DNA from: Marinobacter halodurans
GTDB taxonomy: Bacteria > Pseudomonadota > Gammaproteobacteria > Pseudomonadales > Oleiphilaceae
NCBI RefSeq assembly: GCF_004327985.1
Contig: NZ_SJDL01000042.1
Location: 1-46,443, forward strand
DNA: 46,443 nucleotides
Direction: 5' to 3'
Shown here: positions 28,131 through 35,427 of the stretch, one piece after another
Layout: the number at the start of each line of letters is the position of its first letter
How positions within the stretch are numbered: position 1 is the stretch's first letter
Made by a program: the position numbers and the translations under genes
Notes under the pieces: generated by a model
Seen by the model: only the letters and a program-made list of their open reading frames with translations
The model's database searches: none
What the model was told of the DNA's origin: nothing

Positions 28131-29465
28131 ATGGAACACACTGAAACCCAGACAGCAGCGCCGGTCTTCCGCATTCTCTTCGTCGACGACGAAGCCCCCA
28201 TCCTGAGCTCGCTGCGCCGCATGATGCGCAAGCAGGACTACGACTGCTACTTTGCCCAGAATGCCCGGGAGGGGCTGTCGATCCTGGAGACCCACAACAT
28301 CGACCTGATCATCTCGGACATGCGCATGCCGGAAATGGACGGCGCGGCGTTCCTGGCCGAGGTGAAGCGGCGCTGGCCGTTCAGTGTCCGATTCCTGCTG
28401 ACGGGCCACGCCGACATGAATGCCGCCATCGACGCCCTGAATCTCGGCGGCATCAATCGCTACATCAGCAAGCCCTGGGACGAAACAGCGCTGCTGGAGG
28501 CGATCGATGAGGGGCTCCGGATTCGCCGGCTGGAGCGCGAGAAAAAGCGCCTGATCGACAAGACACGGGAGCAGAACCGGTCGCTGCAACAACTGAATGA
28601 TGAACTGGAGAGCCGGGTGGAAGCCCGCACGGCGGAAGTGAGGAAAAAATCCGCCATGGTCAAGAAGGCCTTCGGCCAGTTGCAGCGGAGTTACGACAGT
28701 TTCGTCCGGGTCTTTTCCAGCGTCATCAGCAGCCGCCCCCAACTGATCAAGGGGCAGTCCCGGCTGGTCGCCGACCTGGCCCGTGATATCGCCACCCAAC
28801 TGGAGCTGGAGACCGCCCAGGTCACCTACATCTACTACGCGGGCCTGATGCACGAACTGGGCAAGCTCAACCTGCCCGATGATCTTCTGCTCCGCTCGGA
28901 AGTCCACCTGACCCACCGGGACTGGGAGACCTACCACAAATACCCCGAGATGGGCGAGACCTTCCTGTCCTCCATCCCGGCACTGGCCTATTCCGGCACC
29001 CTGATCCGCCAGCACAACGAATCGTTCGATGGCGGCGGTTACCCGGACGGCCTGAAAGGTGAACATATCGAACTTGGCGCCCGCATCCTGCGGGTGGCCC
29101 GGGACTTCGTCGGCCTGCAGAGCGGCCTGATCAGAGCCGAGCCGCTTTCCCCCGACGAGGCCTATGCCCATATTAACGAGCGTGCCGGCCGCGACTATGA
29201 TCCGTCGGTCGTCGAGCAGTTGAAGCCCTTTATTCATTCGCTGACGATCGACCGTATCCAGTCCCACGAGCGCCAGGTTGGGGTTATCGAACTGGTACCC
29301 GGCATGACGCTCACCCGGGATCTGGTCAACCGCACCGGCATCCTTCTCATGGCGGCCGGCGGTCAGTTGAGCGAGACCATCATCGACAAGCTGGTCCAGA
29401 TGGAACGCATCGAAGGCCGGAAACTGTCGGTCTACGTGACTCAAACCGAAAACGAGGAAGGTTAA
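28131..29465 (+). CDS. Response regulator with degenerate HD-GYP domain
   Basis: This 444-residue protein has an N-terminal receiver (about 14-135; D63 in ISDMRMPEM; SKPWDE). A coiled coil (about 140-185) leads to an HD-GYP-like domain (about 195-345). The GYP motif is intact (FDGGGYPDG). However, the HD pair is H241-E242 (MHELGK) and the usual HHE is H295-N296-E297 (RQHNES). The D-to-E and H-to-N changes hit metal ligands, so c-di-GMP hydrolysis is doubtful; it could act as a binding or adaptor protein. A further C-terminal domain of about 90 residues (IELVPGMTLTRDLVNRTGILL) is the small beta extension seen in many RpfG-like regulators. It lies 63 bases after the LOV protein gene. Confidence 0.9.
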   Translation: MEHTETQTAAPVFRILFVDDEAPILSSLRRMMRKQDYDCYFAQNAREGLSILETHNIDLIISDMRMPEMDGAAFLAEVKRRWPFSVRFLLTGHADMNAAIDALNLGGINRYISKPWDETALLEAIDEGLRIRRLEREKKRLIDKTREQNRSLQQLNDELESRVEARTAEVRKKSAMVKKAFGQLQRSYDSFVRVFSSVISSRPQLIKGQSRLVADLARDIATQLELETAQVTYIYYAGLMHELGKLNLPDDLLLRSEVHLTHRDWETYHKYPEMGETFLSSIPALAYSGTLIRQHNESFDGGGYPDGLKGEHIELGARILRVARDFVGLQSGLIRAEPLSPDEAYAHINERAGRDYDPSVVEQLKPFIHSLTIDRIQSHERQVGVIELVPGMTLTRDLVNRTGILLMAAGGQLSETIIDKLVQMERIEGRKLSVYVTQTENEEG

Positions 29466-29470
29466 GCAAG

Positions 29471-30007
29471 ATGCCGACGATAGCCCTGGTCGACGACGAA
29501 CCCATGATCCTCAAGTCCCTGACTCGCCTGTTCAGGAAAACCGACTGGCGGATCCTCCCCTTTGACGACCCGCAGCAGGCCCTGGATAAACTTCAGGACG
29601 AGTCGGTCGATCTCGTTATCTCCGATTACCGCATGCCACAGATGAATGGCGTTGAATTCCTCAAGCGGTTCAAGGATACGCACCCCGACGCCTTACGCCT
29701 GGTCCTGAGTGGGCAAGCCGATATGGACGGCGTCCTTGAGGCGGTCAATGAATCGGAGGTCTATCGCTTCCTCCTGAAGCCCTGGAACGATGACGAGTTA
29801 CTGGTCACCATTCGCAACGCACTGCGTTTCAATGAAGTGCTCAGGGAGAACCAGCAACTGGCCGACATTGTCCGGCGCCAGCGAGATCGCCTGAAACGAC
29901 AGCAACAGGAACTTGAGCGTCTTGAGAGTGAAATGCCCGGCATTACCCGTGTGGACCGGACGGACGATGGCTTGATTGACGTGAGCGGCGAATTCGATGA
30001 CGGGTGA
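29471..30007 (+). CDS. Response regulator with C-terminal coiled coil
   Basis: This 178-residue protein is a receiver domain (1-125; VDDEP, phospho-acceptor D52 in ISDYRMPQM, LLKPWND). A strongly charged coiled coil follows (about 125-155, RQRDRLKRQQQELERLE), then an acidic tail. It has no DNA-binding or enzymatic output. The receiver belongs to the same KPW subgroup as those of the ATPase fusion, the HD-GYP protein and the C-terminal receiver of the LOV protein. It may be an adaptor or phosphate sink. A GAGGAAGG ribosome site precedes it, 5 bases after the previous stop. It is the last gene of the operon and converges with the gene at 30017. Confidence 0.9.
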   Translation: MPTIALVDDEPMILKSLTRLFRKTDWRILPFDDPQQALDKLQDESVDLVISDYRMPQMNGVEFLKRFKDTHPDALRLVLSGQADMDGVLEAVNESEVYRFLLKPWNDDELLVTIRNALRFNEVLRENQQLADIVRRQRDRLKRQQQELERLESEMPGITRVDRTDDGLIDVSGEFDDG

Positions 30008-30016
30008 ATCCCCCCG

Positions 30017-30445
30017 TTATCGGCGTGTCTTCAGATGGATCCCCATCTCTTCCAGCGCTGGACTTTCGTCACCCCGCATAAGCCGTTTCAATTCACGCCG
30101 CGCCTCCTGGATCGCCATACCCTGCCCAGAGAGCCGGTCAAGCAGCTTGCCGAAGATCTCTCGTCGGCGCTGACCCGCCGGTGAATCGTCCCGGCGATCC
30201 TCGAAGACATCCATCAGGGTGGAGCCACAGACGCAGTTCCTGAAAAGCTCGACGATCGGGCTGTCATCATCGTCGTATCCCTGCTTGAGGCCGGAAGCCT
30301 GCCCCAGTGACGCCGATTGCCGGACAAAGGAATCCGGCGACTCATACTCTCGTCCACAGTTTGCACAACGCTTGGGAAACGCGCTATCGCTGAGCGCCCG
30401 AAGTCCCTCAAACAAACTTTGCTCGACGTCGCTATGGTCGTTCAT
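30017..30445 (-). CDS. Hypothetical protein with zinc-ribbon-like cysteines
   Basis: From ATG 30445 (MNDHSDVEQSLFEGL) the protein has 142 residues. A GGGGATGGG ribosome site supports this start over the upstream in-frame ATG at 30484. I do not recognise the family. It has CANCGREY near residue 27 and CVCGS near 75, a C-x2-C plus C-x-C set suited to one zinc site. A C-terminal basic helix follows (ARRELKRLMRG). It is convergent with the last response regulator gene, 9 bases away, and divergent from the BMP fusion gene. It may be a small regulatory protein, but no function can be assigned. Confidence 0.7.
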   Translation of the reverse strand: MNDHSDVEQSLFEGLRALSDSAFPKRCANCGREYESPDSFVRQSASLGQASGLKQGYDDDDSPIVELFRNCVCGSTLMDVFEDRRDDSPAGQRRREIFGKLLDRLSGQGMAIQEARRELKRLMRGDESPALEEMGIHLKTRR

Positions 30446-30794
30446 GAATACCCATCCCCTACCGGTATGTTTCCCGGTACGCACCGCCGAGCATGGACAG
30501 CGATCTATTGCAGCCCATCGTACCCGGTGTCACGCCCACCAGTACCACTCGATTCTCGAGGCCGTCGACATTCCGCGGTATGTCACCGCAGGATTGCATG
30601 TTTCGTTAGAGCCTGTCCTGTTCCGTATCAACCTTCTCTTCCATACGATAGCAGTTCCAGGCCACGGTGAAGGAGTCATGGCGGAAGAATTCCACGGATC
30701 GGCGTGGGCACTTCCCCTTCCCACAGGCCTGCTCTCGTTGATGCTCTGCCCTCTGCCGGGCACAATGACGGCTGAATGTCACGCAGGCAGTCCG
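30446..30794. other. Divergent intergenic region before the BMP-PBP fusion gene
   Basis: This stretch of 349 bases lies between the zinc-ribbon gene and the signal-peptide start at 30795. The frame of the fusion protein stays open through it, but the extra residues do not look like protein of this family. I saw no good promoter, terminator or repeat. Confidence 0.45.
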
Positions 30795-32555
30795 ATGAAG
30801 CTCACTCTCGCCATGATCACGGCGCTCACCCTCTCGCTCTGTTCGGGGCTGACGGTTGCCAGGACATTTGCGCCGGCGATCCTGTTCAATTCGGAAGTGG
30901 TCATGGACAACGCCTACAACGAGCAGTTGCTCAAGGGCGTGCAGACCTATGCCCAGCGAAAGGATTGCGATTACGTCTACAAGGCCACGGCCGTGCCCAC
31001 CACCTACCGCCGTTACCTGGAACAGCTGGTGGCGGAGGGCCGCGATCCCATCCTGACGCCGGGAACCTACACCCGTGAGATCGTCCGTGAGGTGGCTGCC
31101 GCCCACCCGGACGTCACCTTCATCACCATCGACTACAGCCTGGACCTGCCCAATGTCCACGCCATCCTGTTCCGGGAGGCGGAAGCGTCCTATTTGGCCG
31201 GTGTGCTGGCGGCACACAAATCGGGGAGCGGGAAACTGGGATTCATCGGCGGGATGCCGATTCCGGCCATCCACGAGTTCGAGTCGGGCTTTATGGCCGG
31301 TGCCCTTTCGGTGGACCCGACCATCGAGGTCGAGCGTCTCTACCTGTCCGATCTTACGGACCGGCCCTTCGATGATCCCGAGGCCGCCTACCGGGCCGCC
31401 CGCTCCTTGCTCGAAAAGGGCAGCGACATCCTCTTTGCGGCGACGGGCAGCAGCGGCCAGGGCGCCATGCGTGCAGCGAAGGAGGCCGGCGCCCTGGCCA
31501 TCGGCGTGGACAGCAACCAGAACGGTTTGTACCCGGGCACCGTCCTGACCTCGGTACTCAAGAATCTCGACCGTGCCGTCTACGTGGCGCTGGTCAGCGA
31601 GCGTTGGGGGCTCTGGCGGCAGCCCGTCAAACAGTTGGGACTGGCCCAGGGCGGGGTCGGCCTGGCCATGGACAACCATAACGCCCCACTGATCAGCGAA
31701 CGCCAGCGTCAGGCCGTCACCCGGGCCAGGGAAGCCATCCTGAAAGGACACCTCGTGGTGAGCAACGACGGCGTAGCCAGTCAGTCACAGTTACCGCACC
31801 AGCCACCACGCATGCGCGTGATTCTCCCTGCCCGGGAACAGTGGCCCTACATTACCGACCCGAACGGGCCGAATGCGGACAAGCGTCCGGGCCTGTTCAT
31901 CGACGCACTCAACCTGGCCAGCGAGCAGTTGGGGGTCGAGTTCGATTATGACCGCCAACCCCTGCGCCGCGGCAGCTATACGTTGTCGAAAGACAAGGCC
32001 GACGCCATGCTGGTGCGGTCCATCGACGCCGACCTGAAGGCCCGTACCATCTACCCAATGGTGAACGGTCAGCCCGACGCCAGCCGTGCGTTGATGCAAT
32101 GGGATCTCGCCGTCTACCGGCGCAAGGACGGCCCCACCGGACAAGACTACCGGCTGATGCCCATCGGCGTACCGCCGGGCACCCGGATCGCCGACAACCT
32201 TCAGCGTCATGGCGTAACGCTGTTCGCCAACAACAACCTGAACAGCCGGTTAGGCATGCTGATGCGGGAGCGGGTGAACACCGTTGTTGCCGATCCACTG
32301 CATGCGGATTACCTGATCGACCACTCCCCGACACTGCAGAGCGAGGTGATCAAGACGGCCGATTCCGTGGGTCGGGAAACCAGTTACCTACTGGTGAGTA
32401 ACAACTTCTACAGGAACTACCCGCAATTCTGTGAAGAACTGTGGAACCGGCTCTCGGAAGTGCGGGAGTCGGTGGCCCTGTGGGACCGGGCGGACCGCTA
32501 TTTCACCAGTGACCGCCCGGCACAGGCCACCCGGATTCCGACGGTCTCCGAATAG
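30795..32555 (+). CDS. Secreted fusion of a BMP-family binding domain with a second periplasmic-binding domain
   Basis: From ATG 30795 (MKLTLAMITALTLSLCSG) the protein has 586 residues, starting with a Sec-type signal peptide. I chose this start because it places the signal peptide at the N-terminus; the ribosome site is weak. Residues about 25-325 match the BMP/PnrA/Med family of nucleoside-type binding proteins: PDVTFITIDYSLDLPNV, EAEASYLAGVLAAH, GKLGFIGGMPIP, SDILFAATGSSGQGAM and GVDSNQNGLYPGTVLTS. Residues about 340-586 resemble an extracellular solute-binding fold (RPGLFIDALNLASEQLGVEF). No permease gene is near, so a sensory role for the preceding signalling operon is conceivable. The tandem fusion is unusual. 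Confidence 0.82.
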   Translation: MKLTLAMITALTLSLCSGLTVARTFAPAILFNSEVVMDNAYNEQLLKGVQTYAQRKDCDYVYKATAVPTTYRRYLEQLVAEGRDPILTPGTYTREIVREVAAAHPDVTFITIDYSLDLPNVHAILFREAEASYLAGVLAAHKSGSGKLGFIGGMPIPAIHEFESGFMAGALSVDPTIEVERLYLSDLTDRPFDDPEAAYRAARSLLEKGSDILFAATGSSGQGAMRAAKEAGALAIGVDSNQNGLYPGTVLTSVLKNLDRAVYVALVSERWGLWRQPVKQLGLAQGGVGLAMDNHNAPLISERQRQAVTRAREAILKGHLVVSNDGVASQSQLPHQPPRMRVILPAREQWPYITDPNGPNADKRPGLFIDALNLASEQLGVEFDYDRQPLRRGSYTLSKDKADAMLVRSIDADLKARTIYPMVNGQPDASRALMQWDLAVYRRKDGPTGQDYRLMPIGVPPGTRIADNLQRHGVTLFANNNLNSRLGMLMRERVNTVVADPLHADYLIDHSPTLQSEVIKTADSVGRETSYLLVSNNFYRNYPQFCEELWNRLSEVRESVALWDRADRYFTSDRPAQATRIPTVSE

Positions 32556-32575
32556 GACCCGCCGGAAGTATCCCC

Positions 32576-33241
32576 CTACCAGGACAGCTCTTCGCCACTG
32601 CTGTGCCAGAACGAACCGGTGTTCTCCAGGTTCAGGGCCTCGATGCGGGTCGCCAGCCCCAGAGCGGACTCTTCCGGCGTGATCAGGCCGCCGAAATTCA
32701 CCATGCGCGTCTTCACATAGCCCGGGTGCAACTGGGCCACCGCGATGCCACGCGGCTTCAGGTCCATGGCCAGGGAACGGCCGAAGGCATTCAGCGCCGC
32801 CTTGGAGGCCCGGTAACCGTAGCGTCCGCCGGAGTCATTATCGGCCATTGAGCCCATGCGGCTGGTGATGTTGGCGATCTTGGCGCCCTCGCGCAGATAG
32901 GGCAGTAAGGCTTCACTGATCCGTAGCGGCGCGTATGCGTTGACTTCCATCTGCAAGCGCAGGGAGTCGTAGTCGATGCTGCCCAGTACCTCGTCCTGCA
33001 ATACCCCGGCGTTATTGATCAGCAGGTCGATGCCATCGGTCTGCTTCACCGCCTCGACAATGCGGGCGACGCCCTCGTCGGTCGTCACATCAACGCCTTC
33101 CACCACCTGGTCGGCCACATCCTTCAGTTCGTCGGACGCACTTCGGCAGACGCCGGTCACAGCCCACTCGTGGCGCGCGTAATACCGCGCCAGCTCCAGT
33201 CCAACCCCGCGGTTGGCGCCAGTAATCAATACACGCAACAT
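32576..33241 (-). CDS. SDR family oxidoreductase, C-factor-like
   Basis: This 221-residue SDR has TGANRGVG near the N-terminus (residues 7-14), NNAGVL near 80, the catalytic Ser in ITSRMGS and the YRASK catalytic motif. The short length, GRYGYRASKAALNAF segment and AQLHPGYVKTRM resemble the CsgA/C-factor-like SDR group. That group is named for the Myxococcus signalling protein, although most members are plain reductases. Substrate unknown. It stands alone and is convergent with the BMP fusion gene 20 bases away. Confidence 0.88.
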   Translation of the reverse strand: MLRVLITGANRGVGLELARYYARHEWAVTGVCRSASDELKDVADQVVEGVDVTTDEGVARIVEAVKQTDGIDLLINNAGVLQDEVLGSIDYDSLRLQMEVNAYAPLRISEALLPYLREGAKIANITSRMGSMADNDSGGRYGYRASKAALNAFGRSLAMDLKPRGIAVAQLHPGYVKTRMVNFGGLITPEESALGLATRIEALNLENTGSFWHSSGEELSW

Positions 33242-33324
33242 AAGAGTCCCTCTCCCGATAGAACGTTGTTATTGGCGGGACCATATAACAGCGCATCGTC
33301 CGGCGCCAAGCAAAGGCGTAACAA

Positions 33325-33531
33325 ATGAACAGGAGTTCAGGATGGGTCAGGCATACCGGCGGTTGTTTCGCGCAGTGTGCCCGGCGCCATCGGCGCCCCA
33401 CTCCACCGGTCCTGGACCGGGTGTACGAACACCGCCAGCTCGGGAAGCCGCCTGCGGCGACCACGGCAGCATGGCAGGAGCGCTTTCCCCAAGTATGCCG
33501 CAGAGCGGCGTTGCGCGTTCAGGTTTTCTGA
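33325..33531 (+). CDS. Possible small protein, unrecognised
   Basis: This 68-residue frame sits in the 394-base gap between the SDR gene and the DUF1127 gene. The stretch from about residue 27 (PVLDRVYEHRQLGKPP, WQERFPQVCRRA) has a plausible amphipathic protein composition. There is no clear ribosome site at ATG 33325, and an overlapping frame from 33341 is also open. It may be a chance ORF. Nothing else is evident in the gap. Confidence 0.2.
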   Translation: MNRSSGWVRHTGGCFAQCARRHRRPTPPVLDRVYEHRQLGKPPAATTAAWQERFPQVCRRAALRVQVF

Positions 33532-33635
33532 ACGGTGCGTGAAAAATTAATGGATTCCGCAGTTTTCCCGACTTGCCTAGGATGCATGGAACGGATCGGC
33601 GATCACCGTCGCCACGGCACCGGGAGGACACTGCC

Positions 33636-33857
33636 ATGCAAAGCATCCTGACGTTCAAGTTCCGCAAGTTTCACTGGCCCGCCCCGCGGGCCCTGACCCG
33701 GCTTCGCCGCTGGAAAAAACGCCTTGCCACCCGCCACTCGCAGCGCCGTGAGTTCGGCGCTGCGAGCCCCGAATGGCTGGCGCGTATGGAGCGGGATATC
33801 GGGCTCGAGCCGGGCGATCTGCAACGGGAACTGAACAAGCCGTTCTGGGAAGAGTAG
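33636..33857 (+). CDS. Small DUF1127-type (YjiS-like) protein
   Basis: The protein is 73 residues from ATG 33636 (MQSILTFKFRKF), with a strong GGGAGGA ribosome site. This start is better than the upstream in-frame ATG at 33573. The C-terminal part (LARMERDIGLEPGDLQREL, then NKPFWEE) matches the DUF1127 pattern of a short basic protein with RDIGL and a terminal KPFW. DUF1127 proteins are small, and some are RNA-binding or involved in phosphate or carbon metabolism control. The N-terminal half is rich in Arg, Lys and Trp. A strong terminator follows. Confidence 0.75.
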   Translation: MQSILTFKFRKFHWPAPRALTRLRRWKKRLATRHSQRREFGAASPEWLARMERDIGLEPGDLQRELNKPFWEE

Positions 33858-33885
33858 CCGGTGGACAGCCCCGAACCCGGCGATT

Positions 33886-33915
33886 GGGGATGGCCCTCCG
33901 GCCATCCCGTTTTTT
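33886..33915 (+). terminator. Rho-independent terminator after the DUF1127 gene
   Basis: The hairpin GGGATGGCC-CTCC-GGCCATCCC, with a perfect 9-bp stem and 4-base loop, is followed by G and a T6 run. It separates the small gene from the SixA-CHAD gene. Confidence 0.92.
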
Positions 33916-34020
33916 GCCATAGCCCGCAGATGCGACGGGTGTTCACCGAAAGCCGCTGCAACACCGCCGTCATATGGAGCATGTTAGACTCATGCCTACA
34001 TGACGGATTCCAAAACATCG

Positions 34021-35427
34021 ATGAAGCATCTCTTCCTGATTCGGCACGGCAAATCCAGTTGGTCCGATGCCTCGCTCGAGGACTGGGAGCGCCCGCTCAA
34101 TAAACGCGGGCAGCGCCAGCTGACGGTGATGGCGCCGGCCCTGCAGGGAATTGGCGCCTTTGACGGCGCGGTTTATGCCAGCAATGCCCTGCGTACCCGA
34201 AAAACCGTCGAGGGCATGCTGGCGATCCTGGATGAGCCGTCACTGGCGCAGCGGATCACGTTCAAATCCCGACTCTACACCTTCAGCGGCGACGTGCTCT
34301 GGAAGTGGCTGCGCAAACGCCGTGACAAGTCGGCCATTACCCTGGTCGGCCACAATCCGGCGCTGCTGGAACTCGCCAACCGCCTCCTGCGACACCCCAT
34401 CGGCACCCTGCCCACCGGCGGCTGTGTCCATATCCTGCTGCCCATCCAGCACTGGAGGGACATCGAACCCGAGACCGGCGCCCTGGCGACCTGCCTGAAA
34501 CCGGCCTGGGTCAGCTACACGGAATTCCAGCGCAAGCAGTCGGGCGACCCGGGCAAGAAGGCCAACGGCACCAGCCTGCGCAACCTGGGCCTGTCCCTGC
34601 CACACCTGATGGACCGCCTGGAAACCCTGGAATCGCCGGCCGCCCTGGGATTCGACCCGGAATTCCTGCACCAGTACCGGATCATCATCCGCAAGGTCCG
34701 CGCCGTGCTGGAAACCCTGTTTGCGCTGTCCGGCGACAAGGCCCTGAAGGCCCCGATCAAACGACTGCGGCGACAGGCCCGGGCCACCAGCGCGCTGCGC
34801 GACCTGGACGTCTTCAACGAAGCCCTGGCGGACTGGCTGGGCGATGCCGAATTCCAGGACGCCCTGCAGGCCAGCGGCGCTGTGGGCGCGTTCCGGGAGC
34901 GCCAGCGGGCGGCCCAGGCGGCGTTCGCCCGGCACATCGACACGCGGGAATACCGGGATGACCGGGAAGCGCTGCAGGATTTCCTGCACTCCAGACGCCT
35001 GGAAGCGATTCTCGGTAGCCAGGACAAGCACCGCATCCGCGAAGCGCTGGATGCCCGCATCGCCGATCACAACGCAAGGCTGGTGGCCCTGTCCGACCTG
35101 TCGCCGGACGAGGACTTTCACCGGCTGCGTAAATGCCTCAAACGGATCCGCTATCTGGCGGACCTCGACCGCGCCCTGCCGGCGGCCTTTCGCAAGGACC
35201 TGAAGCAGCGCCAGACCATACTGGGGAATTTCCAGGACCGGCAGGTGCAGCTGTCCCTCATGCTGGCGTATCAGCAGGAAGCCGATCCGGAAGGCAGGCT
35301 GTCGTCGCTGGCCGAACGTCTGTCGGGCCAGAAGCAGGCGGATCGTCAGCGCATCCTCACCCTGGACGTGATCGATGCGCCCGAGCCGGTCACCCGGACC
35401 GGCAGGGCGCGAACGATTGGCGTCTGA
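34021..35427 (+). CDS. SixA-like phosphohistidine phosphatase fused to a CHAD domain
   Basis: From ATG 34021 (MKHLFLIRHGKSSW) the protein has 468 residues. This start matches the usual SixA beginning; an in-frame ATG at 34000 would add seven residues, and neither has a clear ribosome site. Residues 1-170 are a histidine phosphatase domain: RHGKSSWSD with the catalytic His, ERPLNKRGQRQ and LVGHNPALLEL with the second His. Residues about 200-455 are a CHAD domain: LHQYRIIIRKVRAVLE, TSALRDLDVFNEAL and FHRLRKCLKRIRYLADL, basic helices known to bind polyphosphate. SixA dephosphorylates His-phosphotransfer domains such as that of ArcB. The fusion suggests a link between phosphohistidine turnover and polyphosphate. 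The stop codon abuts that of glcF. Confidence 0.88.
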   Translation: MKHLFLIRHGKSSWSDASLEDWERPLNKRGQRQLTVMAPALQGIGAFDGAVYASNALRTRKTVEGMLAILDEPSLAQRITFKSRLYTFSGDVLWKWLRKRRDKSAITLVGHNPALLELANRLLRHPIGTLPTGGCVHILLPIQHWRDIEPETGALATCLKPAWVSYTEFQRKQSGDPGKKANGTSLRNLGLSLPHLMDRLETLESPAALGFDPEFLHQYRIIIRKVRAVLETLFALSGDKALKAPIKRLRRQARATSALRDLDVFNEALADWLGDAEFQDALQASGAVGAFRERQRAAQAAFARHIDTREYRDDREALQDFLHSRRLEAILGSQDKHRIREALDARIADHNARLVALSDLSPDEDFHRLRKCLKRIRYLADLDRALPAAFRKDLKQRQTILGNFQDRQVQLSLMLAYQQEADPEGRLSSLAERLSGQKQADRQRILTLDVIDAPEPVTRTGRARTIGV

